Shown one piece after another: positions 27,131-35,271 of a stretch of DNA of 46,562 nt. The number at the start of each line of letters is the position of its first letter. Within the stretch, counting starts at the first letter, position 1. This DNA is from Alistipes senegalensis (lineage in GTDB: Bacteria > Bacteroidota > Bacteroidia > Bacteroidales > Rikenellaceae), in contig JAMPDE010000001.1 of NCBI GenBank assembly GCA_023665825.1, forward strand, positions 439,726-486,287, written 5' to 3'. The position numbers and the translations under genes are program-made. The notes beneath the pieces are model-generated. The model was not told where the DNA came from. It made no database searches and saw nothing but the letters and a program-made list of their open reading frames with translations.

Positions 27131-27920
27131 AGAATCGCATGTAGTTGTCGAAAAAGTCCTCTTCGGCGGGCGACCGGTATTCGAGCACGGGCTTGCCGCT
27201 TGCGCGGACCATGTCGAGCGTCTTGGCATCGACCCGTTCCGAAGCCGCCACCACACCGTCGGCATAATTCATAACGAAACGATGCAGATTTTCGTACGTG
27301 GGCGAGTTGAGCAGGGCGATATTTTTGCTTTCGATGCCTTCGCCGACGATTTTTTCGCGCAGTCCGGCATCGAGCGTCCCGCCGAATGCGTCGTCGTAGA
27401 GCGACACGACCACTTTCACGTTGCGGAACAGCGGTTCGTCGGCGAACATCGTTTTCAGATAGACGGGCACCAGTGCCGAGAACCAGCCGTGACAATGCAC
27501 CACGTCGGGCATCCAGCGCAGTTTCTTGACCGTTTCCAACACGCCGCGCGCGAAAAACAAGGCGCGTTCGTCGTTGTCGGCGAACCACGTGCCGTCGGCA
27601 TCGGTCAGCGCTGCCCGGCGGGCGAAATAGTCGTCGTTGTCGATGAAGTAGATCTGTATGCGGACAGCGGGAATCGACGCCACCTTGATGATGAGCTGGT
27701 GGTCGTTGTCGTCGATGATGAGGTTCATGCCCGAAAGCCGGATCACCTCGTGCAACTGGTGCCGCCGTTCGTTGATGCAGCCGTAGCGCGGCATGAACGT
27801 TCGGATTTCGTTGCCCCGCTCCTGCATCGCCTGCACCAACTCGCGGCACAACTGCGACTCTTCCGAATCGGGAAGATAGGGCGCGATTTGTTGACACACA
27901 TACAGAATCTTGCTTGCCAT
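27111..27920 (-). CDS. Glycogen/starch synthase-like protein, N-terminal GT5 half only, 269 aa
   Basis: The sequence matches only the N-terminal Rossmann-like half of GT5 glycogen synthases: ILYVCQQIAPYLPDSEESQL at the ADP-glucose-loop position, RTFMPRYGCINERR, RIQIYFIDNDDYFARR and the PDVVHCHGWFSALVPVYLK segment. The C-terminal GT-B domain that binds the sugar nucleotide is absent, and the KxGGL loop reads DSEESQL. The reading frame ends normally and there is no matching remnant downstream, so this looks like a stable half-length form, known in Bacteroidota, rather than a fresh pseudogene. Catalysis is doubtful; a role in sensing or complex formation is speculation. It is under a TATCTTTG promoter. 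Confidence 0.85.
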   Translation of the reverse strand: MASKILYVCQQIAPYLPDSEESQLCRELVQAMQERGNEIRTFMPRYGCINERRHQLHEVIRLSGMNLIIDDNDHQLIIKVASIPAVRIQIYFIDNDDYFARRAALTDADGTWFADNDERALFFARGVLETVKKLRWMPDVVHCHGWFSALVPVYLKTMFADEPLFRNVKVVVSLYDDAFGGTLDAGLREKIVGEGIESKNIALLNSPTYENLHRFVMNYADGVVAASERVDAKTLDMVRASGKPVLEYRSPAEEDFFDNYMRFYETLHQ

Positions 27921-27940
27921 AGTCGAGGGTTTATTCCGTA

Positions 27941-27967
27941 CAAAGATACGAAAATTTTTATTAGCGC
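27941..27967 (-). promoter_or_regulatory. Promoter block of the GT5-like gene (repeat copy C)
   Basis: On the minus strand GCGCTAATAAAAATTTTCGTATCTTTG gives the -7 TATCTTTG 20 bases before the start codon. Nearly the same block precedes ftsX and ftsY. No TTG is seen at -33. Confidence 0.55.
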
Positions 27968-28060
27968 GATGTACGGTCGTGCGGATTCGGGAGGTTTCTG
28001 CGCCGTTTAGCGCGGTAGCCCGCTTTGCAATTCAGTGCGTTATCTTCGCTTCCGACCGTT
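27955..28060 (-). repeat. Dispersed repeat copy C, partly duplicated
   Basis: Besides GCGCTAATAAAAA at 27,955-27,967, this stretch holds a second unit at about 28,006-28,057. It aligns with about 31,999-32,051: shared blocks are TTAGCGCGGTAG, CCC, TTCA, and TCGCTTCCGACC at the end. The repeats fill most of the 214-base gap before queA's stop. They do not code for protein. Confidence 0.5.
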
Positions 28061-28134
28061 TTTTGAGGCGCAATACCTTGGATGAAGATTTGCGGCCCGC
28101 AACGGCGCAAAGCGGCGCTGCGGCAGCAGAAGCG

Positions 28135-29184
28135 TCAGAGTATCAGCATCGCATCGCCGTAGGTGCCGAAGCGGTAGCCTTCCTCTTTGGCGGCCTTGTA
28201 GGCCTTCATCACGAGGTCGTAGCCGCCGAACGCCGTCACCATCATCAGCTGGGTGGAGTAGGGCAGGTGGAAATTCGAGACCATCGCGTCGGCGACCGTG
28301 AATTCGTAGGGGGCGAAGATGAATTTGTTCGTCCAGCCCTCTTCGGCCTCGATCATGCCGTTGGTCGAAACCGCCGTTTCGAGCGTCCGCATGACCGTCG
28401 TGCCGATCGAGACGATTTTGCGGCCGTCGCGTTTGGCCGCGTTGACCGCTTCGGCCGTTTCCTCCGGTACGAAGAACTGTTCGGAATCCATCTTGTGCTT
28501 CGAGAGGTCTTCGACGTCGACCGTGCGAAAATTGCCCAGTCCGACGTGCAGCGTGATGAACGCGCGGTCCACGCCCTTGATTTCCATGCGTTTCATCAGG
28601 TGCTTCGAGAAGTGCATGCCTGCCGTCGGCGCAGCCACCGCCCCCTCTTTCGACGCGAAAATCGTCTGGTAGCGTTCGGCGTCTTCGGGTTTCACCTTGT
28701 CGCGCACCCACTTCGGCAGGGGCGTTTCGCCCAGCGCGTACAGCGCCTCCTTGAAATCCTCGTACGATCCGTCGAACAGGAAGCGCAGCGTGCGGCCCCG
28801 CGACGTGGTGTTATCGATGACTTCGGCCACCAGCAGGTCGTCGTTGCCGAAATAGAGCTTGTTGCCGATGCGGATTTTCCGTGCCGGATCGACCAGCACG
28901 TCCCACAGCCGCAGTTCGCGGTTGAGTTCGCGCAGGAGGAAAATCTCGATTTCGGCGCCGGTTTTCTCCTTGTTGCCGTAGAGCCGGGCCGGAAAGACCT
29001 TCGTGTCGTTGAAGACGAACAGGTCTTTCTCGTCGAAATAGTCGAGAATCTCCTTGAAAATGCGGTGTTCGATCGTGCCGGTCTTGCGGTTTACGACCAT
29101 CAGCCGCGAGTCGTCCCGGTTTTCGGTCGGGTCTTTCGCGATCATTTCGGGTGCGAAGTCGTACCCGTATTGCGATAGTTTCAT
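28135..29184 (-). CDS. queA: tRNA preQ1(34) S-adenosylmethionine ribosyltransferase-isomerase, 349 aa
   Basis: This enzyme transfers and isomerises the ribosyl part of SAM onto preQ1 in tRNA to make epoxyqueuosine, in the cytosol. Family segments are visible: [65 protein letters not shown] and [19 protein letters not shown]. The length is normal. The start at 29,184 gives [16 protein letters not shown]; 29 upstream in-frame codons were rejected as non-coding. It is the last gene of the ftsX-DUF3098-uppP-truB-queA run, 103 bases after truB. Confidence 0.96.
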   Translation of the reverse strand: MKLSQYGYDFAPEMIAKDPTENRDDSRLMVVNRKTGTIEHRIFKEILDYFDEKDLFVFNDTKVFPARLYGNKEKTGAEIEIFLLRELNRELRLWDVLVDPARKIRIGNKLYFGNDDLLVAEVIDNTTSRGRTLRFLFDGSYEDFKEALYALGETPLPKWVRDKVKPEDAERYQTIFASKEGAVAAPTAGMHFSKHLMKRMEIKGVDRAFITLHVGLGNFRTVDVEDLSKHKMDSEQFFVPEETAEAVNAAKRDGRKIVSIGTTVMRTLETAVSTNGMIEAEEGWTNKFIFAPYEFTVADAMVSNFHLPYSTQLMMVTAFGGYDLVMKAYKAAKEEGYRFGTYGDAMLIL

Positions 29185-29287
29185 CGTGGGTTGAGATTTT
29201 TCGTGTTGCGGAACCGTCGTCGTGCCGGACGCGACGTTTCGCAAACGGCGCAAATTATTTATTATACGCAAAAAAGGCCGTTTTGTT

Positions 29288-29995
29288 TCAGAGCCGTTGC
29301 AGTTTTTCCAAAAAATCGTCCAGCTGCATCGCGCGGGCCAGCGTGAAACCGCCGCTCCGCGTGCGGCGCAGCGACGTCAGATGCGCGCCGCTGTCCAATG
29401 CTTCGCCGATTTCGCGGGCCAGCGAACGGATGTACGTTCCCTTGCTGCATCGCACGCGGATGCGGATGCGCGGCAGGGCGTATTCGAGCAACTCCATTTC
29501 GTAGATGTTGATTTTCGCTTGGCGCAGTTCGACTTCCTCGCCCGCACGGGCCAGCTCGTAGGCGCGCGTGCCGTCGATTTTCTTTGCTGAAAAGAGAGGC
29601 GGCGTCTGCATCCGTTCGCCCGTGAGCGATTGCAGGGCTTCGAGCACCTTTGCGCGCGTGATGTGTTCCCACGCATAGGTCTTGTCGATGGGGTGTTCGA
29701 GGTCGTAGCTCGGCGTCGTCGCACCCAGCATCACGTCGGCTTCGTACTCCTTTTCTTCGGCTTGCAGGCTGTCGACCAGCTTGGTCGCCCGTCCGATGCA
29801 GACCAGCAGGATGCCCGTCGCCAGCGGGTCGAGCGTGCCGGCGTGTCCCACCTTGATGCGGCGGTAGCCCAGCTTGCGGAGCGTGAATTTGATTTTGCGG
29901 ACGACATCGGCCGACGTCCATTCGAGCGGTTTGTCCAATACGGCGATGTAGCCCTCCTCGAAGTTGATTCCGCGCAGTTCGATCGTCTCTTCCAT
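29288..29995 (-). CDS. truB: tRNA pseudouridine(55) synthase TruB, 235 aa
   Basis: It converts U55 of tRNAs to pseudouridine. The catalytic aspartate is Asp56 in [13 protein letters not shown], and the supporting segments [32 protein letters not shown] and [17 protein letters not shown] are intact. It is somewhat shorter than E. coli TruB, lacking much of the C-terminal extension, as in many Bacteroidota. The start codon shares a base with the uppP stop (TAATG), indicating translational coupling. Confidence 0.96.
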   Translation of the reverse strand: MEETIELRGINFEEGYIAVLDKPLEWTSADVVRKIKFTLRKLGYRRIKVGHAGTLDPLATGILLVCIGRATKLVDSLQAEEKEYEADVMLGATTPSYDLEHPIDKTYAWEHITRAKVLEALQSLTGERMQTPPLFSAKKIDGTRAYELARAGEEVELRQAKINIYEMELLEYALPRIRIRVRCSKGTYIRSLAREIGEALDSGAHLTSLRRTRSGGFTLARAMQLDDFLEKLQRL

Positions 29996-30786
29996 TAGCA
30001 GAAACAACTGATTATGGAGACGATACCGGCCGCCGCGCAGTAGAGTGCGAACCAGACGAGTTTGCCCCGTTTGACCATTTCGATCATGAATTTGCAGGCG
30101 GCGCATCCCGTGACGAAGGCCGCCGCGAATCCCGCCGCCAGTTGCACTCCTCCGACGCCGGTCGTCAGTTCGCCGCTCGCGATTTCGAGCAGCATTTCGC
30201 CCAGAATCGGGGCCAGCACCATCAGAAACGAGAATTGGGCGACCGCCTCCTTGCGGTTGCCTAATAGCAGCCCCGTCGCGATGGTCGAGCCCGAGCGCGA
30301 CAGTCCGGGCAGGGCCGCGACAGCCTGCGCCAAGCCGATGATGAAGGCGTCGCGATAGGAAATTTCCGCCTTTTCGCGTGGTCGGGCGTAGTAGGCGAAT
30401 GCGAGCAGGGCGGCCGTCGCCAGCAGCATCGCACCGACGAACGCCAAGATGTACGGCGCGTTGAGCAGGGCTTCGAGCTGCTCCTTGAAACAGAATCCCA
30501 CGATGCCGATAGGGATCATCGACAGCACGATTTTCAGCACGTAGGCCTGTTCGGGCGTGAACCGGCGCGAAAAGAGGCCGCCGATCAGTCGGGCGACTTC
30601 GCTCCGCAGGACGACGAGCGTGCTCAACACCGTCGCGGCGTGCAGCGTCACGTCGAACGTGAGGTTTTCTTCGATTTCGACACCTAACAGCGCTTTCGCG
30701 ATTTGCAGGTGCCCGCTGCTCGACACGGGAAGGAACTCGGTGATTCCCTGCACGATGCCGAGCAGAATGGCTTGGATTGTTTCCAT
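29995..30786 (-). CDS. uppP: Undecaprenyl-diphosphatase UppP (BacA), 263 aa
   Basis: This integral membrane enzyme recycles undecaprenyl pyrophosphate to the monophosphate used for peptidoglycan and other envelope glycans. Both active-site motifs are present: GIVQGITEFLPVSSSGH with Glu17 at residues 10-26, and ALPGLSRSGSTIATG. About eight hydrophobic segments are visible and the length is standard. It lies between the DUF3098 gene and truB. Confidence 0.96.
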   Translation of the reverse strand: METIQAILLGIVQGITEFLPVSSSGHLQIAKALLGVEIEENLTFDVTLHAATVLSTLVVLRSEVARLIGGLFSRRFTPEQAYVLKIVLSMIPIGIVGFCFKEQLEALLNAPYILAFVGAMLLATAALLAFAYYARPREKAEISYRDAFIIGLAQAVAALPGLSRSGSTIATGLLLGNRKEAVAQFSFLMVLAPILGEMLLEIASGELTTGVGGVQLAAGFAAAFVTGCAACKFMIEMVKRGKLVWFALYCAAAGIVSIISCFC

Positions 30787-30816
30787 GTTCGGTAAGGGGT
30801 AGGGTTCGCGGCGTAC

Positions 30817-31077
30817 CTATTCGGTGTACCGCTTCATGATGGCGTATATCTCGACGGCGAATCCGCCGATGACCAGCAGGGGGGCCAGCGTGATGCGTCG
30901 CCACGAGAACATCGCGTAGTTGAATTCGTCGGGCGATTTGCTGCCGCCGCCCGCCATCAGTACGAAGCCCAGCAGGACGATGCCGAATCCGACGAGCAGC
31001 CACAGGTAGTTGCGGCGCGTCAGCGGCAGGTGCGGATTTTCCGCCTCCTTGCGGGGCGAGTTGTCGGTCTTTGCCAT
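30817..31077 (-). CDS. DUF3098 small membrane protein, 86 aa
   Basis: This is a small two-helix membrane protein (about residues 26-43 and 64-80) with a hydrophilic N-terminus and the segment SPDEFNYAMFSWRRITLAPL between the helices. DUF3098 proteins are found between ftsX and uppP across Bacteroidota, so a supporting role in envelope synthesis or division is plausible but unproven. The start at 31,077 lies 5 bases after ftsX. Confidence 0.88.
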   Translation of the reverse strand: MAKTDNSPRKEAENPHLPLTRRNYLWLLVGFGIVLLGFVLMAGGGSKSPDEFNYAMFSWRRITLAPLLVIGGFAVEIYAIMKRYTE

Positions 31078-31082
31078 AGATA

Positions 31083-31964
31083 TCAATAGAGGTAGATTTT
31101 GTTCGACGCCATGTTGATGAACCGGTTGAGGGCCGTCCACGTGAAAACCAGCGACAGCACGATGCCCGCCGCGATCATCGCGCCGAGAATCAGCAGGGTC
31201 TTTTCGTATTCGGCGGCGGTCAGGATGCCCGGCACCGTTTCGTTGAGGCCGTACATCGCCGCGACGAAGAGTACCGATGCGCCCGTTCCGGCCAAGAAGC
31301 CCTGCGTGATGCTGCTCGCCAAGAACGGCCGCAGGATGAACCCTTTGGTCGCGCCGACCATCTTCATCGTGTTGATGAGGTAGCGTTTCGAGTAGATGGC
31401 CAGCCGGATGGTGTTGTTGAGCAGAATCAGCGAAATGACCGCAAGCGCCCCGCTGAAAAGCAGCAGGATCAGCCGGATTTTGTTGACCGTGCCGTGCAGC
31501 TGTTCGGCCAGCTGGGCCGGAAACGACACCTGCTTCACTCCGTCGATTCGCTCCGCTTCGGCCAGAAAGGCCTGCACGGCTTCCTGATTATCGGAATGCG
31601 ACGTCAGTGTCAGTTCGTAGGAATCGAGCAGCGGATTTTCGCCGAGCACCTCCTCGAAATGCGCGCCGAACAGCTTGCGGAACTCGGCATCTTCCAGCTT
31701 TTCCTCTTTCGACACGAATGTCACTGTGCGCACCAGTTCGTGGCCAGAGAGTCGTTGTTCGATGCGGTCGCGGGTTTCGGGCGTGATTCCGTTGCGGAGT
31801 TCGACGGTCACGGCGATGCTCTCTTTCAGCGAATCGGAGGCGATCGTCGCCACGAACATCAGATGCCCCACCGACCCCAGCAGAAACAGCACGAGCGCCA
31901 TGCTGACGGTCGAGATCAGGTAGGAATTGCGTACTTTGCGTTTCAGTCGCTTGTCGTCTTTCAT
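31083..31964 (-). CDS. ftsX: Cell division protein FtsX, 293 aa
   Basis: FtsX is the membrane part of the FtsEX ABC complex, which activates peptidoglycan hydrolases at the septum. A basic N-terminus precedes the first membrane helix (about 15-40). A periplasmic domain covers about 45-160, with FVSKEEKLEDAEFRKLFG and ENPLLDSYELTL. The three-helix FtsX/MacB core follows, with KRYLINTMKMVGATKGFILRP between helices. ftsE is not in the window. It is the first gene of its operon, behind a TATCTTTG promoter. Confidence 0.94.
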   Translation of the reverse strand: MKDDKRLKRKVRNSYLISTVSMALVLFLLGSVGHLMFVATIASDSLKESIAVTVELRNGITPETRDRIEQRLSGHELVRTVTFVSKEEKLEDAEFRKLFGAHFEEVLGENPLLDSYELTLTSHSDNQEAVQAFLAEAERIDGVKQVSFPAQLAEQLHGTVNKIRLILLLFSGALAVISLILLNNTIRLAIYSKRYLINTMKMVGATKGFILRPFLASSITQGFLAGTGASVLFVAAMYGLNETVPGILTAAEYEKTLLILGAMIAAGIVLSLVFTWTALNRFINMASNKIYLY

Positions 31965-31980
31965 GCGGTCGATTATTGTG

Positions 31981-32006
31981 CAAAGATACGAATTTTTTAT
32001 TAGCGC
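31981..32006 (-). promoter_or_regulatory. Promoter block of the ftsX operon (repeat copy D)
   Basis: On the minus strand GCGCTAATAAAAAATTCG leads into TATCTTTG (31,981-31,988), 16 bases upstream of the ftsX start. The block is nearly identical to those at 27,941 and 34,401. Confidence 0.55.
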
Positions 32007-32052
32007 GGTAGACCCTTATTACAGTTCAAGACGTCATCGTCGCTTCCGACCA
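31994..32052 (-). repeat. Dispersed repeat copy D
   Basis: It begins with the 13-base GCGCTAATAAAAA (minus strand) and aligns over about 58 bases with the second unit of copy C (28,006-28,060), sharing GCGCGGTAG, CCC, TTCA and CGCTTCCGACC. It fills the gap between the rimO stop and the ftsX promoter. Confidence 0.5.
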
Positions 32053-32089
32053 CTCGTTTGCATTTTGCCGAGCGGGAGTGTATTCGTTA

Positions 32090-33374
32090 TTAATAAAAAA
32101 TCGTCGTGCCGTAGAGGTCGTAATCCGACGCCGACACGATGCGCACGTCGTAGAACCGGCCGCGCTGCAACCGTTTTTCGGCCGCAGGAATCAGGATTTC
32201 TTGGTCGACTTCGGGCGAATCGTACTGCGTGCGGCCGACGTAGTAATCGCCCTGCCGCGAATCGACGAGCACCCGTTCCGCCCGTCCGACACGCTGCCGG
32301 TTGGCCTGCAACGATATTTCGTTCTGCAACGCCATGATGCGTTCCACGCGCTGTTGTTTCACCTCGTCGGGCACGTCGTCGCGCAGTTCGCGGGCCGAAT
32401 AGGTGCCCTCCTCTTCGGAGTAGGCGAAGACGCCCAGCCGCTCGAACCGCACGTCGCGCACGAACTGTATCAATTCGTCGAAATCCGCTTCGGTTTCGCC
32501 CGGATAACCGACCAGCAAGGTCGTGCGCAACGCCACGTCGGGAATTGCCCGACGCAGACGTTCGACCAGTGCATAGGCTTCGGCTTTGGTATGGCGGCGG
32601 CGCATGGCGTGCAGCTGCGCGTCGGAAATGTGCTGGAACGGGATATCGAGGTATTTGCAGATTTTCGGTTCCGAAGCCATCGCTTCGACCACATCGTCGG
32701 GGAACCCCGCCGGATAGGCGTAGTGTAGCCGAATCCACTCGATGCCCTCGATGTGGCACAACCGGTGCAGCAATTCGCCCAGCCGGCGTTCGCCGTAGAG
32801 GTCGACGCCGTAATAGGTCGTATCCTGCGCAATGACAATCAGTTCCTTGACTCCTGCGGCGGCCAGTTTGCGGGCCTCCTCCTCCAACTGCTCCATCGGC
32901 ACCGACACGTGCCGTCCTCGTATCAACGGAATGGCGCAGTAGCCGCACATCCAGTTGCACCCCTCCGAGATTTTCAGATAGGCATAGTGGCGCGGCGTGG
33001 TCAAGTGGCGTTCGGTCGCCAGTGCGGGGTCGTCGGACGCCCTCAGCGCGCGGACGATGCCGTCCCAGCCGCGGGCGCCGAAATAGTCGTCGACTTCGGG
33101 GATTTCGGCGCGGAGTTCGTCGGCATAGCGTTCCGAAAGGCAGCCGATGACGAACAGCCGTTCGATTTTGCCGGCCTGCTTCGCGGCGGCGGCCCGCAGA
33201 ATCATCTCGATGGACTCCTGCTTGGCGTCGCCGATGAACCCGCAGGTGTTGATGACCACGATTTTGGCGTCGGTGCGGTCGCTGTCGAAGACGACCTCGT
33301 ATCCGGCAGCGGCCAGACGGGCCATGAGATGCTCGCTGTCGACCGTGTTCTTCGAGCAGCCGAGTGTGATGGTA

Positions 33375-33388
<14 letters not shown>
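32090..33388 (-). CDS. rimO: Ribosomal protein uS12 methylthiotransferase RimO, 432 aa
   Basis: This radical-SAM enzyme methylthiolates the conserved aspartate of ribosomal protein S12. The N-terminal UPF0004 domain carries its three cluster cysteines (Cys11 in TLGCSKN, Cys49 in INTCGF, Cys83 in IGCLSER). The radical-SAM motif is Cys144-x3-Cys148-x2-Cys151 (CNWMCGYC). A C-terminal TRAM domain covers about 370-432. The start at 33,388 overlaps the ftsY end by 14 bases; five upstream codons were rejected because this start gives the usual MKKINTITLGCSKN. Confidence 0.96.
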
Positions 33389-34373
<985 letters not shown>

Positions 34374-34400
34374 TCCAATAACGATTTTCGTTCCGTCCTG

Positions 34401-34426
34401 CAAAGATACGAATTTTTTATTAGTAC
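34401..34426 (-). promoter_or_regulatory. Promoter block of ftsY-rimO (repeat copy E)
   Basis: On the minus strand GTACTAATAAAAAATTCG leads into TATCTTTG (34,401-34,408). It differs from copies C and D mainly in GTAC for GCGC. Confidence 0.55.
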
Positions 34427-34461
34427 GACGGACGATGGGCGGCTTCGGGCGGTGTTTCTCG

Positions 34462-34944
34462 TCAGACGGTCATCGGAACATACTGACCCTCGATCATGGA
34501 GAGATACTGGCGGCGCTGTCTTCCGTCGGGGTGTTTGTAGCCGATGTGCACCCAGCGGGGCACGCCCTTGCCGGTTTCCTGCTCGGAAATCAGCTGGTCG
34601 AACGGCCGGTTCGCCAAGAAACTGCGGCAGAAACGCTTGAACTCGGCCATCCGGCGATTGGCGGGAATCAGGTCGAACGCATAACCGCAGCAATGCGCCG
34701 ATGCGGGCGACCCATTCACTTCTTTGTTGAGCTGCGGACTGCGGTAGCCCGATGAAATCACGATGCCCCCCTTGCCCCAGCCGTTCGTGCGGCAACATGC
34801 GCCCCATGCCTCGCGCAGCGGGTCTATCAAGGTTTCTACACTCTCCACGATGTGCGCTTCGTGTTCGGCGTTCGGGGTGTTGTCGATGCCTTTCGCAACG
34901 GCGGTGGCGGAACGGATACATTCCGTCAAGGTAAAATAGTTCAT
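34462..34944 (-). CDS. M15-family (D-Ala-D-Ala carboxypeptidase-like) peptidase, 160 aa
   Basis: This is a zinc peptidase of the M15A type, which cleaves peptidoglycan cross-bridge peptides. Zinc ligands are visible as His84 and Asp91 in SAHCCGYAFD and His133 in RWVHIGYK; SSGYRSPQLNKEVNG precedes them as usual. There is no signal peptide or membrane helix. Such short forms are often phage or particle endolysins, but no phage genes are nearby, so a cytoplasmic or co-opted role is open. The start at 34,944 gives MNYFTLTECI, the common N-terminus. A TATCTTTG element lies 87 bases upstream. Confidence 0.85.
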   Translation of the reverse strand: MNYFTLTECIRSATAVAKGIDNTPNAEHEAHIVESVETLIDPLREAWGACCRTNGWGKGGIVISSGYRSPQLNKEVNGSPASAHCCGYAFDLIPANRRMAEFKRFCRSFLANRPFDQLISEQETGKGVPRWVHIGYKHPDGRQRRQYLSMIEGQYVPMTV

Positions 34945-35030
34945 GATGGGTCGTCGATTTTTTGCACTGACCGGCAAGCATCCGTTTTCCTATTCCCTTT
35001 TTCGGCTTTTCGGAGACCGCCGTTCCACTA

Positions 35031-35038
35031 CAAAGATA
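35031..35038 (-). promoter_or_regulatory. -7 element for the M15 peptidase gene
   Basis: CAAAGATA reads TATCTTTG on the minus strand; the leader to the start codon would be about 80 bases. No TTG -33 is visible. Confidence 0.5.
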
Positions 35039-35120
35039 GGGCGCGGCCGGCGGTTCAGGTGGTACGTTTTGCAGACGAGTTGCGATTCGCTTTCCGTCCG
35101 ACCCTCCGAAGCGAGCGAAG

Positions 35121-35271
35121 CGTCCGTAGCGCTTGAATCCCCGTTCTTAACGGGGCGCTTCCGACCGTCGGAAACCCGATGACCGCCCGTAGCACTTAAA
35201 ACCCGTTTCTTAAACGGGGGCGCTTCCGACTGTCGGAAATCCGATGACCGTCCGTAGCGCTAATAAAAATG
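35121..35271. repeat. Structured tandem repeat, about 64-bp units, between the M15 gene and mutL
   Basis: Units start at 35,121, 35,184 and 35,249 (CGTCCGTAGCGC, CGCCCGTAGCAC, CGTCCGTAGCGC). Each full unit has two hairpins. The first is CCCCGTT-CTT-AACGGGG (35,139-35,155), then CCCGTTT-CTT-AAACGGG (35,202-35,218). The second is the palindrome TTCCGAC-N-GTCGGAA (35,159-35,173 and 35,224-35,238). Base changes between units keep the stems paired. The last partial unit carries the mutL stop codon. The remainder of 34,945-35,259 holds only the M15 promoter. Confidence 0.85.
35195..35218 (-). terminator. Terminator-like hairpin of the mutL operon within the repeat
   Basis: On the minus strand CCCGTTT-AAG-AAACGGG is followed by TTTTAAG, so one unit of the repeat can act as a rho-independent terminator 42 bases beyond the mutL stop. 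Confidence 0.6.

Noticed and set aside
27111-27920. The short GT5-like gene as a pseudogene
   Set aside because: It has a complete frame, its own promoter and no matching remnant of the missing half downstream; half-length forms recur in Bacteroidota.
35121-35271. Short regular repeats as a possible CRISPR array
   Set aside because: The whole 64-bp unit repeats, including what would be the spacers, there are only two to three units and no cas genes are near.
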